A stretch of DNA of 64,000 nt from Pontibacter cellulosilyticus (GCF_014306105.1 NZ_JACRVF010000001.1:248001-312000); one strand, 5' to 3'; numbered from the stretch's first letter, positions 44,953-54,696 are shown. The notes: a model not told the origin generated them from the letters alone. Made by a program: numbers and translations.

Positions 44953-45150
44953 TCAGGCTTCGTCTTTTATAGTCTTTATCAGACTGATACCTGAAAAGAA
45001 GAAAATCAGGCCTACAATAAACGGAACAGCAGCCGTGTATTGGCCAACCGCTACACCATCACCTCCCATCAGAAAGGCATAGGCTCCCCAAATAATCCCG
45101 ATGATGCCCAAAATTAGCAGTACACCACCAAAGGTTCTTTTCATATTCAT
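44953..45150 (-). CDS. Small two-helix membrane protein
   Basis: A 65-residue protein with two hydrophobic helices (FGGVLLILGIIGIIWGAYAF and VPFIVGLIFFFSGISLI) separated by a Gly-rich turn and ending in a charged tail, KTIKDEA. No known function. The start NMKRTF is preceded by an A/T-rich leader. Similar tiny proteins are frequent in Bacteroidota. Confidence 0.7.
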   Translation of the reverse strand: MNMKRTFGGVLLILGIIGIIWGAYAFLMGGDGVAVGQYTAAVPFIVGLIFFFSGISLIKTIKDEA

Positions 45151-45431
45151 AGTTATGTAGTTTAAATTAAACTTCAGCTTACCCCTCAGGGCAATTTTAA
45201 TCGTATTACGGAATTGCTATTGCTAAGTATAAATTATACACTATATCAGGCTAGGAAATAGTATTTACAGTATGATTCTCTGCTGCTGATACCTCCAGTA
45301 TCTGAAGCTTGTTATACTTTTTGTAGTTCTTCTTTTAGTTCTACTGCACCAGAAATCGTACAGTATTATAAAACACTCTTTTAGCGAGATGGGGTGAAAA
45401 TAAGCAAACAAGAAAACTATGAAATAGGACA

Positions 45432-46241
45432 ATGAGAGGCATAATAAAATTTATAATAGCTCTATTAATTGCCGCAGTATCGTTAGTTACATATTGGTGC
45501 AACACCCAGGAAAATGAGTTTACCGGCGAAGAGCAGCACGTTGACATGACCGTAGAGCAGGAGATTGCCCTCGGTTTGCAGGCAGCTCCGCAGATGGCAG
45601 AGCAGTACGGTGGCTTACACCCCGACAGAGAAGCGGCGACACAGTTGAAAGCTATTGGCCAAAAGTTGGTACAAAGCACCCAGGTAAGCGATACGCCTTA
45701 TGAGTTTGATTTTCATTTGCTGGCAGATGAACAAACGGTAAATGCCTTTGCGCTACCCGGCGGACAAATCTTTATCACAGCGGGGTTATTAAAACGCCTG
45801 GAGTCTGAAGCGCAGTTAGCCGGTGTGCTGGCCCATGAAATTGGCCACGTGGTTGCAAGGCACTCGGCAGAGCAGCTGGCAAAGGCAAAGCTTACCCAGG
45901 GCTTAACCGGCGCAGCGGCCATTGCCACCTATGACCCCGATAACCCTGCCAGCAGAACAGGTGCCATTGCAGCAGCCATGATCGGGAAGCTGCTGAACAT
46001 GAGCTACGGACGCGAAGATGAGCTGGAGTCCGACAGGCTGGCTGTTAGGTTAACAGGCAAGACAGGCTACGACCCTCGCGCTATGATGCGGGTAATGGAA
46101 ATACTGGAGCAGGCAAGCAGTGGAACCCGCGGACCAGAGTTCATGCAAACGCACCCGAACCCGGGTAACCGCATTTCTCAGATCCAGCAGGCAATAGAAG
46201 AGGAATACCCAAATGGATTGCCTTCTGATCTTGTACAATAA
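45432..46241 (+). CDS. M48-family metalloprotease
   Basis: A 269-residue zinc protease. The active site is HEIGHVVARHS, with a downstream glutamate in DELESDRLAV. The N-terminus has one hydrophobic segment (IIKFIIALLIAAVSLVTYWC), followed by a Cys that could be lipidated but lacks a clear lipobox. The protease probably faces the periplasm and degrades misfolded or outer-membrane assembly intermediates, as BepA/YcaL-type M48 proteins do. A C-terminal TPR part is absent, so it is the short form. Confidence 0.88.
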   Translation: MRGIIKFIIALLIAAVSLVTYWCNTQENEFTGEEQHVDMTVEQEIALGLQAAPQMAEQYGGLHPDREAATQLKAIGQKLVQSTQVSDTPYEFDFHLLADEQTVNAFALPGGQIFITAGLLKRLESEAQLAGVLAHEIGHVVARHSAEQLAKAKLTQGLTGAAAIATYDPDNPASRTGAIAAAMIGKLLNMSYGREDELESDRLAVRLTGKTGYDPRAMMRVMEILEQASSGTRGPEFMQTHPNPGNRISQIQQAIEEEYPNGLPSDLVQ

Positions 46242-46388
46242 ACCGGCTTAAAACACAACTTTAAATAAAAGGTGGTGTATAAGTAGAAGTACAACACGGC
46301 CTTGGCGCCTGTTGCCTCCTCGGTACATTACCCCGGTAATGTGATAACTGCAGCTAGTTTTTAACTAACTATGAAAACAATTTAAATT

Positions 46389-46601
46389 ATGGCAACAAAC
46401 CAAAACAAGAAGGGAGATACTAATAAATCAAGCTCTTCTTCATCATCATCGTCTTCTAAGTCCAGCACTTCGAAGTCACCTCAGGCTAAGAGCAGCAGCT
46501 CTATGGGCTCAACTTCTAAATCTTCTGGTACTTCCGGATCATCTGGATCTAACAAATCAGGATCTTCTGGTTCTTCCGGATCATCAGGATCTAAAAGATA
46601 A
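46389..46601 (+). CDS. Ser/Gly/Lys-rich low-complexity protein
   Basis: A 70-residue protein composed almost wholly of Ser, Lys, Gly and Thr (ATNQNKKGDTNKSSSSSSSS, then SGTSGSSG repeats). It is predicted to be disordered. The frame begins with ATG 46389 behind an A-rich leader, and a terminator lies 37 nt past its stop, which supports expression. The serines use mixed codons, so it is not a simple trinucleotide expansion. The function is unknown. Confidence 0.6.
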   Translation: MATNQNKKGDTNKSSSSSSSSSSKSSTSKSPQAKSSSSMGSTSKSSGTSGSSGSNKSGSSGSSGSSGSKR

Positions 46602-46637
46602 GGATTTACGAGCATTGCCAGTTAAGCTGGCAGAGGG

Positions 46638-46672
46638 AACTAACTTCATTAAAGGAGTTAGTTTTCTTTTTT
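46638..46672 (+). terminator. Terminator of the Ser-rich gene
   Basis: AACTAACT (46638-46645) pairs with AGTTAGTT (46656-46663), followed by TTCTTTTTTT. The short stem makes it moderate. Confidence 0.75.
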
Positions 46673-46734
46673 TAGCCCACTTAGTTACGGCATTTACGTA
46701 TTTCAGGCTGTAGTAATGACATCACCCGCAAACT

Positions 46735-47643
46735 ATGGAAGAACAGAAAAAGCATCACAACATACTGGTAGTAATAAATCCGATCTCAGGTGACGTAGAA
46801 AAAGAGGCGCTGGAGGAGGAGATTATGGAGAAGTGCAAGGAACACCACATAAATTGTGATATATACCGAACCACAGGCGAAGACGATAAGCATAAGATAA
46901 AGACGATGCTGGCCAACAAAAAGTATGATGCTGCCTATGCGGCCGGCGGCGACGGCACTGTGAACATCTTAGGTAGCCTACTCATTAACACGAACACGCC
47001 TTTGGGCATTATTCCGCTCGGCTCCGGAAACGGCCTGTCAAAGGACCTGAACATACCCCAGGACACGGAAGATGCATTGGACCTCATCCATAACCATATC
47101 ATCCGTAACATTGATACTATCACTATTAACGGTGTACCATCCATACATCTGAGCGACCTTGGTTTTAACGCCTTAGTAGTAAAGCGTTTTTGTGAGGGCG
47201 ACAGCAGGGGGCCGAGTTCATATGCCTGGATTGCCCTACAGGAGTATATGGGTTACGTTCCGAAGCATTACCGTATTGAAACAGACGTAGATACTTTCGA
47301 GGGAGAAGCTTTTATGGTGACTATCGCCAACGCAAATGCCTTTGGAAGCAACGCCAACATAAACCCAAACGGTATTTTGAACGACGGTAAGTTTGAGATT
47401 TGTCTGATAGAACCTTTCCCTAAACCTGCAGGGTTGGGTATACTTTATAAACTTTACACCGATAGCATTGACACCTCTGTATATACCCGAAAAATAAGCT
47501 GCCGCAGGGCCACCATTTATAACCTTGACCATGAGGTGATGCACATAGACGGAGAGCCGGTTGAACTGGAGAATGAACTAAAAGTAGAGATGCATCCTAA
47601 AAGCCTGAAAGTTATACTTCCGCATCCGGAAACAGAGGAGTAA
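46735..47643 (+). CDS. Diacylglycerol/lipid kinase (YegS/DagK-like)
   Basis: A 302-residue lipid kinase. The catalytic signature is AAGGDGTVNILG; the family motifs VVINPISGD (N-terminal) and IPLGSGNGLSKDL are present. The C-terminal beta-sandwich ends at HIDGEPVELENELKVEMHP. Members phosphorylate diacylglycerol or other lipids with ATP. The lipid is unknown. It is monocistronic, convergent with the phosphoesterase gene. Confidence 0.92.
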   Translation: MEEQKKHHNILVVINPISGDVEKEALEEEIMEKCKEHHINCDIYRTTGEDDKHKIKTMLANKKYDAAYAAGGDGTVNILGSLLINTNTPLGIIPLGSGNGLSKDLNIPQDTEDALDLIHNHIIRNIDTITINGVPSIHLSDLGFNALVVKRFCEGDSRGPSSYAWIALQEYMGYVPKHYRIETDVDTFEGEAFMVTIANANAFGSNANINPNGILNDGKFEICLIEPFPKPAGLGILYKLYTDSIDTSVYTRKISCRRATIYNLDHEVMHIDGEPVELENELKVEMHPKSLKVILPHPETEE

Positions 47644-47663
47644 AAACAACCTGTGAAACCCGC

Positions 47664-48872
47664 TTATGCTAGCTGTGGCTGCAGTATACTTTCCAGTTTT
47701 TTCCTGAATACAACCAGTCCACCTTTTTCTTCTGCCGAGTTAATGCGGGCTTCTATCCATACTTCGCCGTTGTCGTAATAGTTAAGCGTAAAAAAACCCA
47801 GCTGCTCAAGCGTGAAAGTAGCCCTGCCGCCCTTTTTTACAAACGCTGTTTTACTGCCGGAGCCGCTCACGAGGTAGTGGTTCTGCTGTACCTCGAAGTG
47901 CTGCAGGTTATGGTCGTGGCCGGCTACGTAAATAATGTTGTTATACCTGTGGAAGATCCGGAGCAGGCGCCGGCGCATTTTTTTATACTTTCTGTGGGCC
48001 ATGTCTTCGTGGGCGCCAAACAGTTGCCGGTAAAACGGGTAAATAGAGCCAAAGATGGGCAAAGGAATGTAAAAACGCTTGTGTGCAGCTGTAAGCGGGA
48101 AAATATGTTGCTTTACAGTAAATTTGCCTCCATGCAGGGCGTTGCTGTAGAGCGGATGATGTGCCGCAATCAGAATGCGTTGGTGCCTGTTTTGGCGAAG
48201 CAGTTGGTTTAAATGCGCGTAGAAATCGTTGAGGGATTCATGGGGGCAGCCATCTTTTTTTCCTAAAGGTTTTTCGCCGCGCTGCACCCACCACTGCGTG
48301 TTAAGCACCAGCAGCAGCAGTCCCTCCGCCAGTTGCACTGTTACAGGACCGAGGCAACCGTTTTCAGGCAGGTACAGCACGTTTTCGCTACCATGCTCTA
48401 GCACGTAGTTCTGCTGCAGCAGCATCTGCTGATAGCCGCCCTTTCGCCCTTTCATCCAATCGTGGTTGCCGCTTATAAAGATTCCCTGACCTCCAAATCC
48501 TTTAAAGTGATCGAGTAGAACGTTCAACCTATCTTCAGCTAGTTGGCGATGCCGGTTACCCTCTGGCGGTAAACCAATAGGATAAAGGTTGTCTCCTAAA
48601 AACAGGACAGTGCTATTGGTGGGGTTATCCTGCTGCCAGGTTTCCAGCATCTGCAGTACGGGGTCAGTGCCGTCGGTGGCAATGGCGCCAACGTCTCCAA
48701 GCATGGCCACAGCGTGTACTACCCGGGCATCAGCGTCAGGCTGCGAGTGTTGCCATCCTATATCAGATAATTTGTAATAGGGCTTTCGTTTATACTTAAG
48801 CTCCTGCACATAGCTAAACAGAATGTAAGCCAGGAACAGGGTTGGTAGTATGATGAGAAAGTATGTGAGCAT
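47664..48872 (-). CDS. Membrane-anchored calcineurin-like metallophosphoesterase
   Basis: A 402-residue protein with an N-terminal membrane helix (YFLIILPTLFLAYILFSYV). The metallophosphoesterase motifs follow in order: AMLGDVGA, LFLGDNLYP, ISGNHDW, AAHHPLYS and VAGHDHNLQ. They form a dinuclear metal site. The enzyme is probably periplasm-facing; the substrate could be a phosphoester or nucleotide. It lies 22 nt after the LON-domain gene on the same strand. Confidence 0.87.
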   Translation of the reverse strand: MLTYFLIILPTLFLAYILFSYVQELKYKRKPYYKLSDIGWQHSQPDADARVVHAVAMLGDVGAIATDGTDPVLQMLETWQQDNPTNSTVLFLGDNLYPIGLPPEGNRHRQLAEDRLNVLLDHFKGFGGQGIFISGNHDWMKGRKGGYQQMLLQQNYVLEHGSENVLYLPENGCLGPVTVQLAEGLLLLVLNTQWWVQRGEKPLGKKDGCPHESLNDFYAHLNQLLRQNRHQRILIAAHHPLYSNALHGGKFTVKQHIFPLTAAHKRFYIPLPIFGSIYPFYRQLFGAHEDMAHRKYKKMRRRLLRIFHRYNNIIYVAGHDHNLQHFEVQQNHYLVSGSGSKTAFVKKGGRATFTLEQLGFFTLNYYDNGEVWIEARINSAEEKGGLVVFRKKLESILQPQLA

Positions 48873-48894
48873 AAAGTATAAAACGCTGGAACGC

Positions 48895-49530
48895 CTAAAA
48901 GTTTGGAGGCGTCAGGTTTTTAAAGTGACCGTTCTGTTTTACGCGTTCTTTAAGTTGCTCGGTTGCCTTTACAATAGGCACTACCTGCTGCAGGTGCTGT
49001 AGTATGGCTTCCTGGCGTTCAATTTCGGTGCGCAACTGCAGCAATGTATATTCCTGTTCTGTATTCAGCCCTAGGTGGTGCCCGATGTCATAGCTTTTGA
49101 AATCCTCCAAAAGATCAGTAAACAGCTTCTCAAGGCCCAGTGAATTGTAAAGCTTTTGCAGTAAGTCTTTAATCTTGAGCTTGGTCATGATATCCTCCTG
49201 AAAGTCATTCTCAAAAACTTCTACCTGCCCACCGGCATATAGTCGTCCGGGTGCCATCTTATCAAATTGCTCAATCTTAAATATATTTTTACCCTTTGTT
49301 CGGATGTCCATCTCGCCGTTAGCATGTGTTTTTTCTACTTCTAAAATCTCCATCTCGGTACCATAAACGCCCACGTTACTTTGTATATAGGTGGGTATGC
49401 CAAAGGTTTTTTCATTTTCAATACAGTCTAGCACCAACTGTTTGTAACGAGGCTCAAAAATGTGAAGGTTAAGTTTTTCGCCGGGAAACACCACTATGCT
49501 TAGCGGAAACAACGGAAGATATTTTGCCAT
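48895..49530 (-). CDS. LON substrate-binding-domain protein
   Basis: A 211-residue stand-alone LON N-terminal domain: LPLFPLSIVVFPGEKLNLHIF, EPRYKQLV, then the TKGKNIFKIEQ strand. The ATPase and protease domains of Lon are absent. Such proteins may act as adaptors or chaperones; the role is unknown. It is followed by the phosphoesterase gene in the same direction. Confidence 0.88.
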   Translation of the reverse strand: MAKYLPLFPLSIVVFPGEKLNLHIFEPRYKQLVLDCIENEKTFGIPTYIQSNVGVYGTEMEILEVEKTHANGEMDIRTKGKNIFKIEQFDKMAPGRLYAGGQVEVFENDFQEDIMTKLKIKDLLQKLYNSLGLEKLFTDLLEDFKSYDIGHHLGLNTEQEYTLLQLRTEIERQEAILQHLQQVVPIVKATEQLKERVKQNGHFKNLTPPNF

Positions 49531-49703
49531 ACTTTATCTGGAGATGATAGCGCAGCAGCTGGGCTAAGAGTTTATAATTGTTAGTGCTTTTGACTTACGG
49601 TTTTGGCTGCGCTGTGTTAGACTTTAGTTTACTTCTTGCTCAAAGGCTCCTTGATAAATATTTTAAACTCTGTACCTTTGCCCCTCCAATACCAACCTTA
49701 CTA

Positions 49704-50441
49704 ATGAGCAAAAAACGTGTAGGCCTTAGGCAAATAAGACTGCTATTTGTGAAGCTGATGCTAAGCCTATTCCTGTTAAGTATAGCCTGGGTGCTTTTGT
49801 ACAGATGGGTATCGCCGCCTGCCACCTTGCACATGATCAAGCGCAGGGCAGAGGCCGGTACTGCGGGTAAAGAGGACCCGCAAATTGCCTATAAGTTTGT
49901 AGAGCTGGAAGAGATGTCGGAGCAGTTGCCGTTGGCAGTTGTGGCATCGGAAGATCAGCTTTTCCTACAGCATAGTGGCTTTGACGTGGAAGCTATCCTA
50001 GATGCATTTAAGCGTAACCGGAAGGGGGGCAACATCAGAGGCGGCAGCACGATCAGTCAGCAGGTAGCTAAAAACGTGTTTCTGTGGCATGGGCGCAGCT
50101 ATTTCCGGAAGGCAGTGGAGGCTTACTTTACTGTGCTGATAGAGCTACTGTGGGGGAAAGAGCGTATTATGGAAGTGTACCTGAATATAGCTGAGATGGG
50201 AGACGGGGTGTTTGGTGTAGAAGCCGCTTCGCAAAAGTACTTTAAAAAGCCAGCCAAAGACGTAGGCCGCCAGCAGGCTGCTTTGCTTGCCGCGGTACTT
50301 CCAAACCCGATCAAATTCTCAGCTAAAAATCCATCGGGATATACGTTGCGCCGCCGAACTAAAATAGCCCGCGCTATGGGCCGCCTGGGTGGTACTACAT
50401 ATATCAAGTCCATACTTCCAGCTGAAGATGAAAAGAAATAG
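49704..50441 (+). CDS. mtgA: Monofunctional peptidoglycan glycosyltransferase MtgA
   Basis: About 245 residues from ATG 49704 (MSKKRVGLRQIRLLF); the upstream ATG at 49578 lies in the divergent spacer and would mask the membrane anchor. One membrane helix (LMLSLFLLSIAWVLLYRWV) is followed by the GT51 domain: ASEDQLFLQHSGFD, GGSTISQQVAKN and KERIMEVYLNIAE. It polymerises lipid II glycan strands in the periplasm. The length matches MtgA and there is no transpeptidase domain. It overlaps the next gene by 14 nt. Confidence 0.92.
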   Translation: MSKKRVGLRQIRLLFVKLMLSLFLLSIAWVLLYRWVSPPATLHMIKRRAEAGTAGKEDPQIAYKFVELEEMSEQLPLAVVASEDQLFLQHSGFDVEAILDAFKRNRKGGNIRGGSTISQQVAKNVFLWHGRSYFRKAVEAYFTVLIELLWGKERIMEVYLNIAEMGDGVFGVEAASQKYFKKPAKDVGRQQAALLAAVLPNPIKFSAKNPSGYTLRRRTKIARAMGRLGGTTYIKSILPAEDEKK

Positions 50442-50892
50442 AACAGCCATTTTTGCAAGCTTAGTACTTCTGTTCCTAGCAGCCTGTACTTCTGCAACAA
50501 AAACAGCTTCGCAAGATGTAGCAGCTGCCAGAGCCGAAGTACAAAAGGTACTGGATGAACAGGCAAACTGCTGGAGCCGCGGCGATTTAGAGTGCTACAT
50601 GCAAGGCTACTGGAAATCGGACTCCTTGCTGTTTGTAGGCTCCAAAGGACTGACCTATGGCTGGCAGCAGACACTGGATAACTATAAGCGCAGCTACCCG
50701 GATGCCTCGGCCATGGGCAAACTTTCTTTCGATCTGAAGGAAATGCGTGAACTGTCTCCCGATGCTATACTTGTGGTTGGCAAGTGGCACCTAAAGCGCG
50801 AAGCAGCAAAAGGCGACCTGGAAGGTCATTTTTCTGTAATCTTTAAACGCTTTGCAGATGGCTGGAAAATAGTAGCTGACCACTCCAGCTAA
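50428..50892 (+). CDS. SnoaL/DUF4440-like lipoprotein
   Basis: About 154 residues from ATG 50428 (MKRNRTAIFASLVLLFLAAC, a lipobox-bearing signal). Its start overlaps the mtgA stop by 14 nt, so translation is coupled. The mature part follows the NTF2-like cone fold: VQKVLDEQANCWSRGDLECYM, WKSDSLLFVG and VIFKRFADGWKIVADH. The family binds or processes small molecules. The coupling to mtgA suggests an envelope role but no activity can be assigned. Confidence 0.8.
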   Translation: MKRNRTAIFASLVLLFLAACTSATKTASQDVAAARAEVQKVLDEQANCWSRGDLECYMQGYWKSDSLLFVGSKGLTYGWQQTLDNYKRSYPDASAMGKLSFDLKEMRELSPDAILVVGKWHLKREAAKGDLEGHFSVIFKRFADGWKIVADHSS

Positions 50893-50899
50893 GCCTTAG

Positions 50900-53311
50900 C
50901 TATTTTTTCAGAAACTTCCGGCTTGCCAGCGGGGCACCATTTTGTGATACAAGTTGCACCACGTACAACCCTGCCGATAAAGAAGAAACATTTACTTCCT
51001 TGGTAAAGGTGTTCTGGTACACCACTTTTCCCATCAGATTTGTGATGCGCACTTCCTTCACATCGGCAAACGTGTGCAGCCTGATGCTATTTTCGGCTGG
51101 ATTAGGGCTTACTTCAAAATCAGTTTTAGAGTTAATGCCAGACAAATCTATGGTAATAACATTACTGTAGGTCATGGTATTAAGTCCTGTCACATAGCTT
51201 ATGCGGTAAAAGTTATGGGATGGTTTAGGCGTTGTGTCCCAGGTGCTGTATACCTTGGCATTGCCAGTTGGCAGACCATCTTGCGCTGCAATTGTCTCAA
51301 AGAATTGCCCATCCTCAGAACGTTCTATTTTAAACACTGTAGCTTCGTCGGCAATAGCTTTCCATTCTAATTTTATACCTTCTTTTTGCGGCTGTGCTTT
51401 AAAGTACAGTAGATTTACTGACATAGGTGCACTGCAGGCATCCTGCTCTACAAAGTGAGATAAAAGCCTGGTATAGGCCGATTGATTATGAATAGAGCTC
51501 TCTGTAATAAACCACGAGTTTTCAGGCCACGAGGTATTCCAGTCTTTATAGCTTTTTTGGATGGGTTGGTAAAGTGGCGGTGAAAGTGTGGGGCCGCTAT
51601 AAGAAGCATCTGCTTTAAAATCAGGGTTTGGGCCACCTGGTAAAAAGCACGGAGCAGGACCATATAGCGAGGTTTTCGCATTATCCCAATTAGTGCCGTC
51701 TCCAAACCAGCCATGGTAAAACTCATTAATAGAGTTTTCTGCTCCAAATGCACCCATGTTGCTGAGGTAGGCAAGGCCATTCGGATTAACGCCATGCAAA
51801 TAGTTAACATACCCTAAAGCAGCATTGGAATAGTTTTCGGCATTGGCCGCGTCAAAACCGTAAACCAGCATATTTGTGTAGAGGAGCGCCTGATGTGCTT
51901 TGGTTCTGTTGCTGCCCCAACCATAGTCTCCGTCCTTCAGGTAGGCACGGTAAGCATCAACATTATTTATGTAAGACGGCAAGTTGTTCGCACTTTCGCC
52001 TTTAACAGAATTGGCATACTTAGAACGAATATTAGAAGCTACTGTACTGGTAGCGTTGCTTAAGTTTGCATAGTATAAAAGGGCGTCCTGGTACATAGGC
52101 TCAAAAGGGTAAGCCGATGGCCAAGCCACTAGGTGCACAGAAGTATAATTGCTGTCGAAGAAGGTTTGATAAGCAGTATTATTTGTGGCAGCAAAAAGGT
52201 AGCCGGCTGCCGATACTTTGGTTGCTAAGCGCTGGTAATCGTTTAACTCATTTGTAGCACTTTTATAGCCTGTGTTGCTGAAGACCACAGCAGGGTTTTC
52301 TGAGGCCCATACCCAGGCTTTCTCTGCGGCTGTTAGCAAGGTTGTATGGTAGGGTGTGCCGTCACTGTGTTTGATGTCAAATTTCTTGTAGATGATTGCT
52401 GCGTGCGCAAGTACTAAGGCAGTAGCCAGTGTGGCAGAAGTACTGGCTGCTCCGTAATAGCGCGCGGCTTTATCGTTGCTGGGCGGCGATGCTGTCTGAA
52501 AATTGTCAACGCTTAGTTTGTGCAGCACAGAGCCATCTGCCTGCTGCATTTTAAGGAACCAATCCAACTCCCACTTTACCTCATCCAGTATGTCCGGAAC
52601 GCCGTTGTAAGACTCCGGTAGTTCGTAGTTGTCTCCCCAAACATTTGGCTTTTCTTCGTAAGCTGATAACAGATGGTGCAGGGTTTCAGAGGCAAAATTT
52701 ATGTACTTGTTGTAGTCGCCTGCATCGTGCCAACCACCTGATAAATCTTTGGCAGTGGTTGCATCTGTAGGAGTGGCTATAGCACGGCAGTTCAGATCTT
52801 GGTTGGCAGAAAGGTGGCAGGTGGCAGCATCGGCCCATTTGGTGCCGGCATAAGGAGTAGCCTTAGCAACTCCGCAACGCTGGTAGTAAAACGTACGCAT
52901 GCTTTGTTTAAGCAGATCATTGTACACGCAGTTTTCAATCACGAAAGTATAAGAGCGCTCAGCACTAACAGGATCGTAAATGTAATACGCGCCCGGTGCA
53001 ATTAGCGCGCTAAAATCAAGCCACCACACCATATCTCCAGATTGTGTATGTTCAACTCCGCTGTTCCATGCTACAGGCTCTCCGCTGAACACCGTTACAT
53101 TATCTGAACTACGCCTAACTTCTAAGGTAGAGGATGGAGTGTAAGAGTCGCCTGCATTATAACCTGTTACCGGACTGCTAATTACTGCAACTTTCTTGGC
53201 CAGTGAAGGATAGCCAAATTGGTCTATTTTGATAGGTTTTATGAGTTGTGCCTGCGCACAATGCATTGCCATGCTGTATGCCAAGCATAGCAGGGTGAAA
53301 TAATACTTCAT
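50900..53311 (-). CDS. Secreted glycoside hydrolase family 9 cellulase with T9SS sorting domain
   Basis: An 803-residue exported enzyme. The signal peptide is MKYYFTLLCLAYSMAMHCAQ, then a CelD-type Ig-like domain (about 25-130). The GH9 domain spans about 135-640; its catalytic aspartates lie in SGGWHDAGDYNKY and the acid near WFITESSIHNQ. A fibronectin-like spacer (about 650-725) precedes the T9SS type A sorting domain (FEVSPNPAENSI, ending APLASRKFLKK). It would cleave beta-1,4-glucans outside the cell. It is monocistronic with a candidate promoter about 65-95 nt upstream. Confidence 0.93.
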   Translation of the reverse strand: MKYYFTLLCLAYSMAMHCAQAQLIKPIKIDQFGYPSLAKKVAVISSPVTGYNAGDSYTPSSTLEVRRSSDNVTVFSGEPVAWNSGVEHTQSGDMVWWLDFSALIAPGAYYIYDPVSAERSYTFVIENCVYNDLLKQSMRTFYYQRCGVAKATPYAGTKWADAATCHLSANQDLNCRAIATPTDATTAKDLSGGWHDAGDYNKYINFASETLHHLLSAYEEKPNVWGDNYELPESYNGVPDILDEVKWELDWFLKMQQADGSVLHKLSVDNFQTASPPSNDKAARYYGAASTSATLATALVLAHAAIIYKKFDIKHSDGTPYHTTLLTAAEKAWVWASENPAVVFSNTGYKSATNELNDYQRLATKVSAAGYLFAATNNTAYQTFFDSNYTSVHLVAWPSAYPFEPMYQDALLYYANLSNATSTVASNIRSKYANSVKGESANNLPSYINNVDAYRAYLKDGDYGWGSNRTKAHQALLYTNMLVYGFDAANAENYSNAALGYVNYLHGVNPNGLAYLSNMGAFGAENSINEFYHGWFGDGTNWDNAKTSLYGPAPCFLPGGPNPDFKADASYSGPTLSPPLYQPIQKSYKDWNTSWPENSWFITESSIHNQSAYTRLLSHFVEQDACSAPMSVNLLYFKAQPQKEGIKLEWKAIADEATVFKIERSEDGQFFETIAAQDGLPTGNAKVYSTWDTTPKPSHNFYRISYVTGLNTMTYSNVITIDLSGINSKTDFEVSPNPAENSIRLHTFADVKEVRITNLMGKVVYQNTFTKEVNVSSLSAGLYVVQLVSQNGAPLASRKFLKK

Positions 53312-53374
53312 TTTTCATAGTTAGATAGTGGCTGCTGTAAATCTTCAAGTTTGTAAGCCTGAAGAATTACATTG

Positions 53375-53405
53375 CAAATTTGGTGGTAATTAATGATTTA
53401 ACAAA
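53375..53405 (-). promoter_or_regulatory. Candidate promoter of the GH9 gene
   Basis: On the minus strand, TTTG (53405-53402), a spacer of about 19 nt and CAAATTTG (53382-53375) resemble TTTG/TAnnTTTG with one mismatch in the first -7 base. It lies about 64 nt before the ATG. Confidence 0.4.
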
Positions 53406-53471
53406 TAATTTCTTGGGTTAAAGATGGAAAATCATAAAGCGGCTGATAATCCCATATATACTTTGTTAAAG

Positions 53472-54593
53472 CTATTTCAGTCTTAGTCCTGCCCGTACAT
53501 CCAAAAAATCGGCTACATGGCGGTGTGCTTTCAGGTTAATGCCCCAGTATACTTTTTTAGCCGTATGGTATTCCAGGCCGTAACGCTGGTACACCGGATC
53601 GCGTGCTTTGGCAGGGGAGTAAACGTATACCCCCAATTGCTGGCTAAACCTGAACCTGCCAATGTAAAGCTCATGGCCGGCAAGTAAAGCACCTCTCTGG
53701 AAGTCTTCATTTCTGCCCCTGTCTTCCAGGTCTTCTTTAAGCGTATAATCAGCTACCCACTCAACACCGGCAGTAAAGGCGCTTAGCCTGCCAAATTTCT
53801 GACTGGCGTAGGCTGTAGCTCCCACAAGTGGCAATTTGTCAGAGGGGATATCTTTCCGGTCTTTCATAGTGCCAAGTATGGCTAACAGGTAATAACGTTT
53901 TCGCTCTCCGTTTGTCATTTTAATTGGCTGGCGCTGCGGAAAGTGCGCCGGCCTTATGGCATAATCTATACCTAGCGAGGCCGACGGAAAGTTAATGCCC
54001 TTATTCGGTTGCCTTATACCACCATTGGATATGTGCTTGTATGTGGCGCCTGCGCGAAGCAGCAGGTAGTCGTTCAGCCTGTAGTTCGCCATCAGGTTTG
54101 CCATGAGCGGAAAACTGATTTTGGTACTGTAAAAAAGGTTATCGGGGTTAGAGATGGGATGGAATACCTTGTTCATGTAAGCCAAGCCGCCTCCCAACCT
54201 GAAAGACAGGCTGAACTTTTTATGGGCCGACAGGAAAGGCTCTACATAAAGTATAATGGCATAAGCATTTCCAAGCACATCCGGTTTATCGAAATTGTAG
54301 TAGGCAAACCTAGCCCCCAGCCTGGGGTAGGCCTGCAGGTACTGCCAAGCAGCGCTGTCAGAATAATGCAGACTTAAATCAGCGGATACTCCCCATGGGT
54401 TTGAATCGGCTATGTCCCTGATGTCTTGGGAGTGGGGGATGATAAAGCCGTAATGCCCGTATACACCTAGGTTTATGGCAGGCCGAGAAGTTGTATCGGT
54501 TGGTAGAGCAGCGGCCGTTGCAGAAGATAGGTGTGGAGCAGCTAAGAAAGCAATCAGCCAGTTTATTGCGATAAGTATAAATTTAAACCTCAT
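53472..54593 (-). CDS. Acyloxyacyl hydrolase / PagL-like outer-membrane protein
   Basis: About 373 residues with a signal peptide from ATG 54593 (MRFKFILIAINWLIAFLAA); the ATG at 54605 adds four residues. The mature part has the beta-barrel strand pattern and the PagL-type segment YKHISNGGIRQPN, containing the catalytic His-Ser of lipid A 3-O-deacylases. It probably removes an acyl chain from lipid A in the outer membrane. The extra C-terminal length exceeds classic PagL, which is usual for Bacteroidota relatives. Confidence 0.82.
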   Translation of the reverse strand: MRFKFILIAINWLIAFLAAPHLSSATAAALPTDTTSRPAINLGVYGHYGFIIPHSQDIRDIADSNPWGVSADLSLHYSDSAAWQYLQAYPRLGARFAYYNFDKPDVLGNAYAIILYVEPFLSAHKKFSLSFRLGGGLAYMNKVFHPISNPDNLFYSTKISFPLMANLMANYRLNDYLLLRAGATYKHISNGGIRQPNKGINFPSASLGIDYAIRPAHFPQRQPIKMTNGERKRYYLLAILGTMKDRKDIPSDKLPLVGATAYASQKFGRLSAFTAGVEWVADYTLKEDLEDRGRNEDFQRGALLAGHELYIGRFRFSQQLGVYVYSPAKARDPVYQRYGLEYHTAKKVYWGINLKAHRHVADFLDVRAGLRLK

Positions 54594-54655
54594 CCTGTCT
54601 GCCATAGCAAATAACTAGTACCACATACGTACGAGAGCCGTAGGATTAAGTAAAA

Positions 54656-54696
54656 GGGCTTCAGAAGTATAAGTTCATATTATACTTCTGAAGCCC
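54656..54696 (-). terminator. Terminator of the ABC-M1 operon
   Basis: GGGCTTCAGAAGTATAA (54656-54672) pairs perfectly with 54680-54696 around a 7-nt loop, and on the minus strand is followed by TTTTACTT. Both arms contain the over-represented AAGTATA heptamer. Confidence 0.9.
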
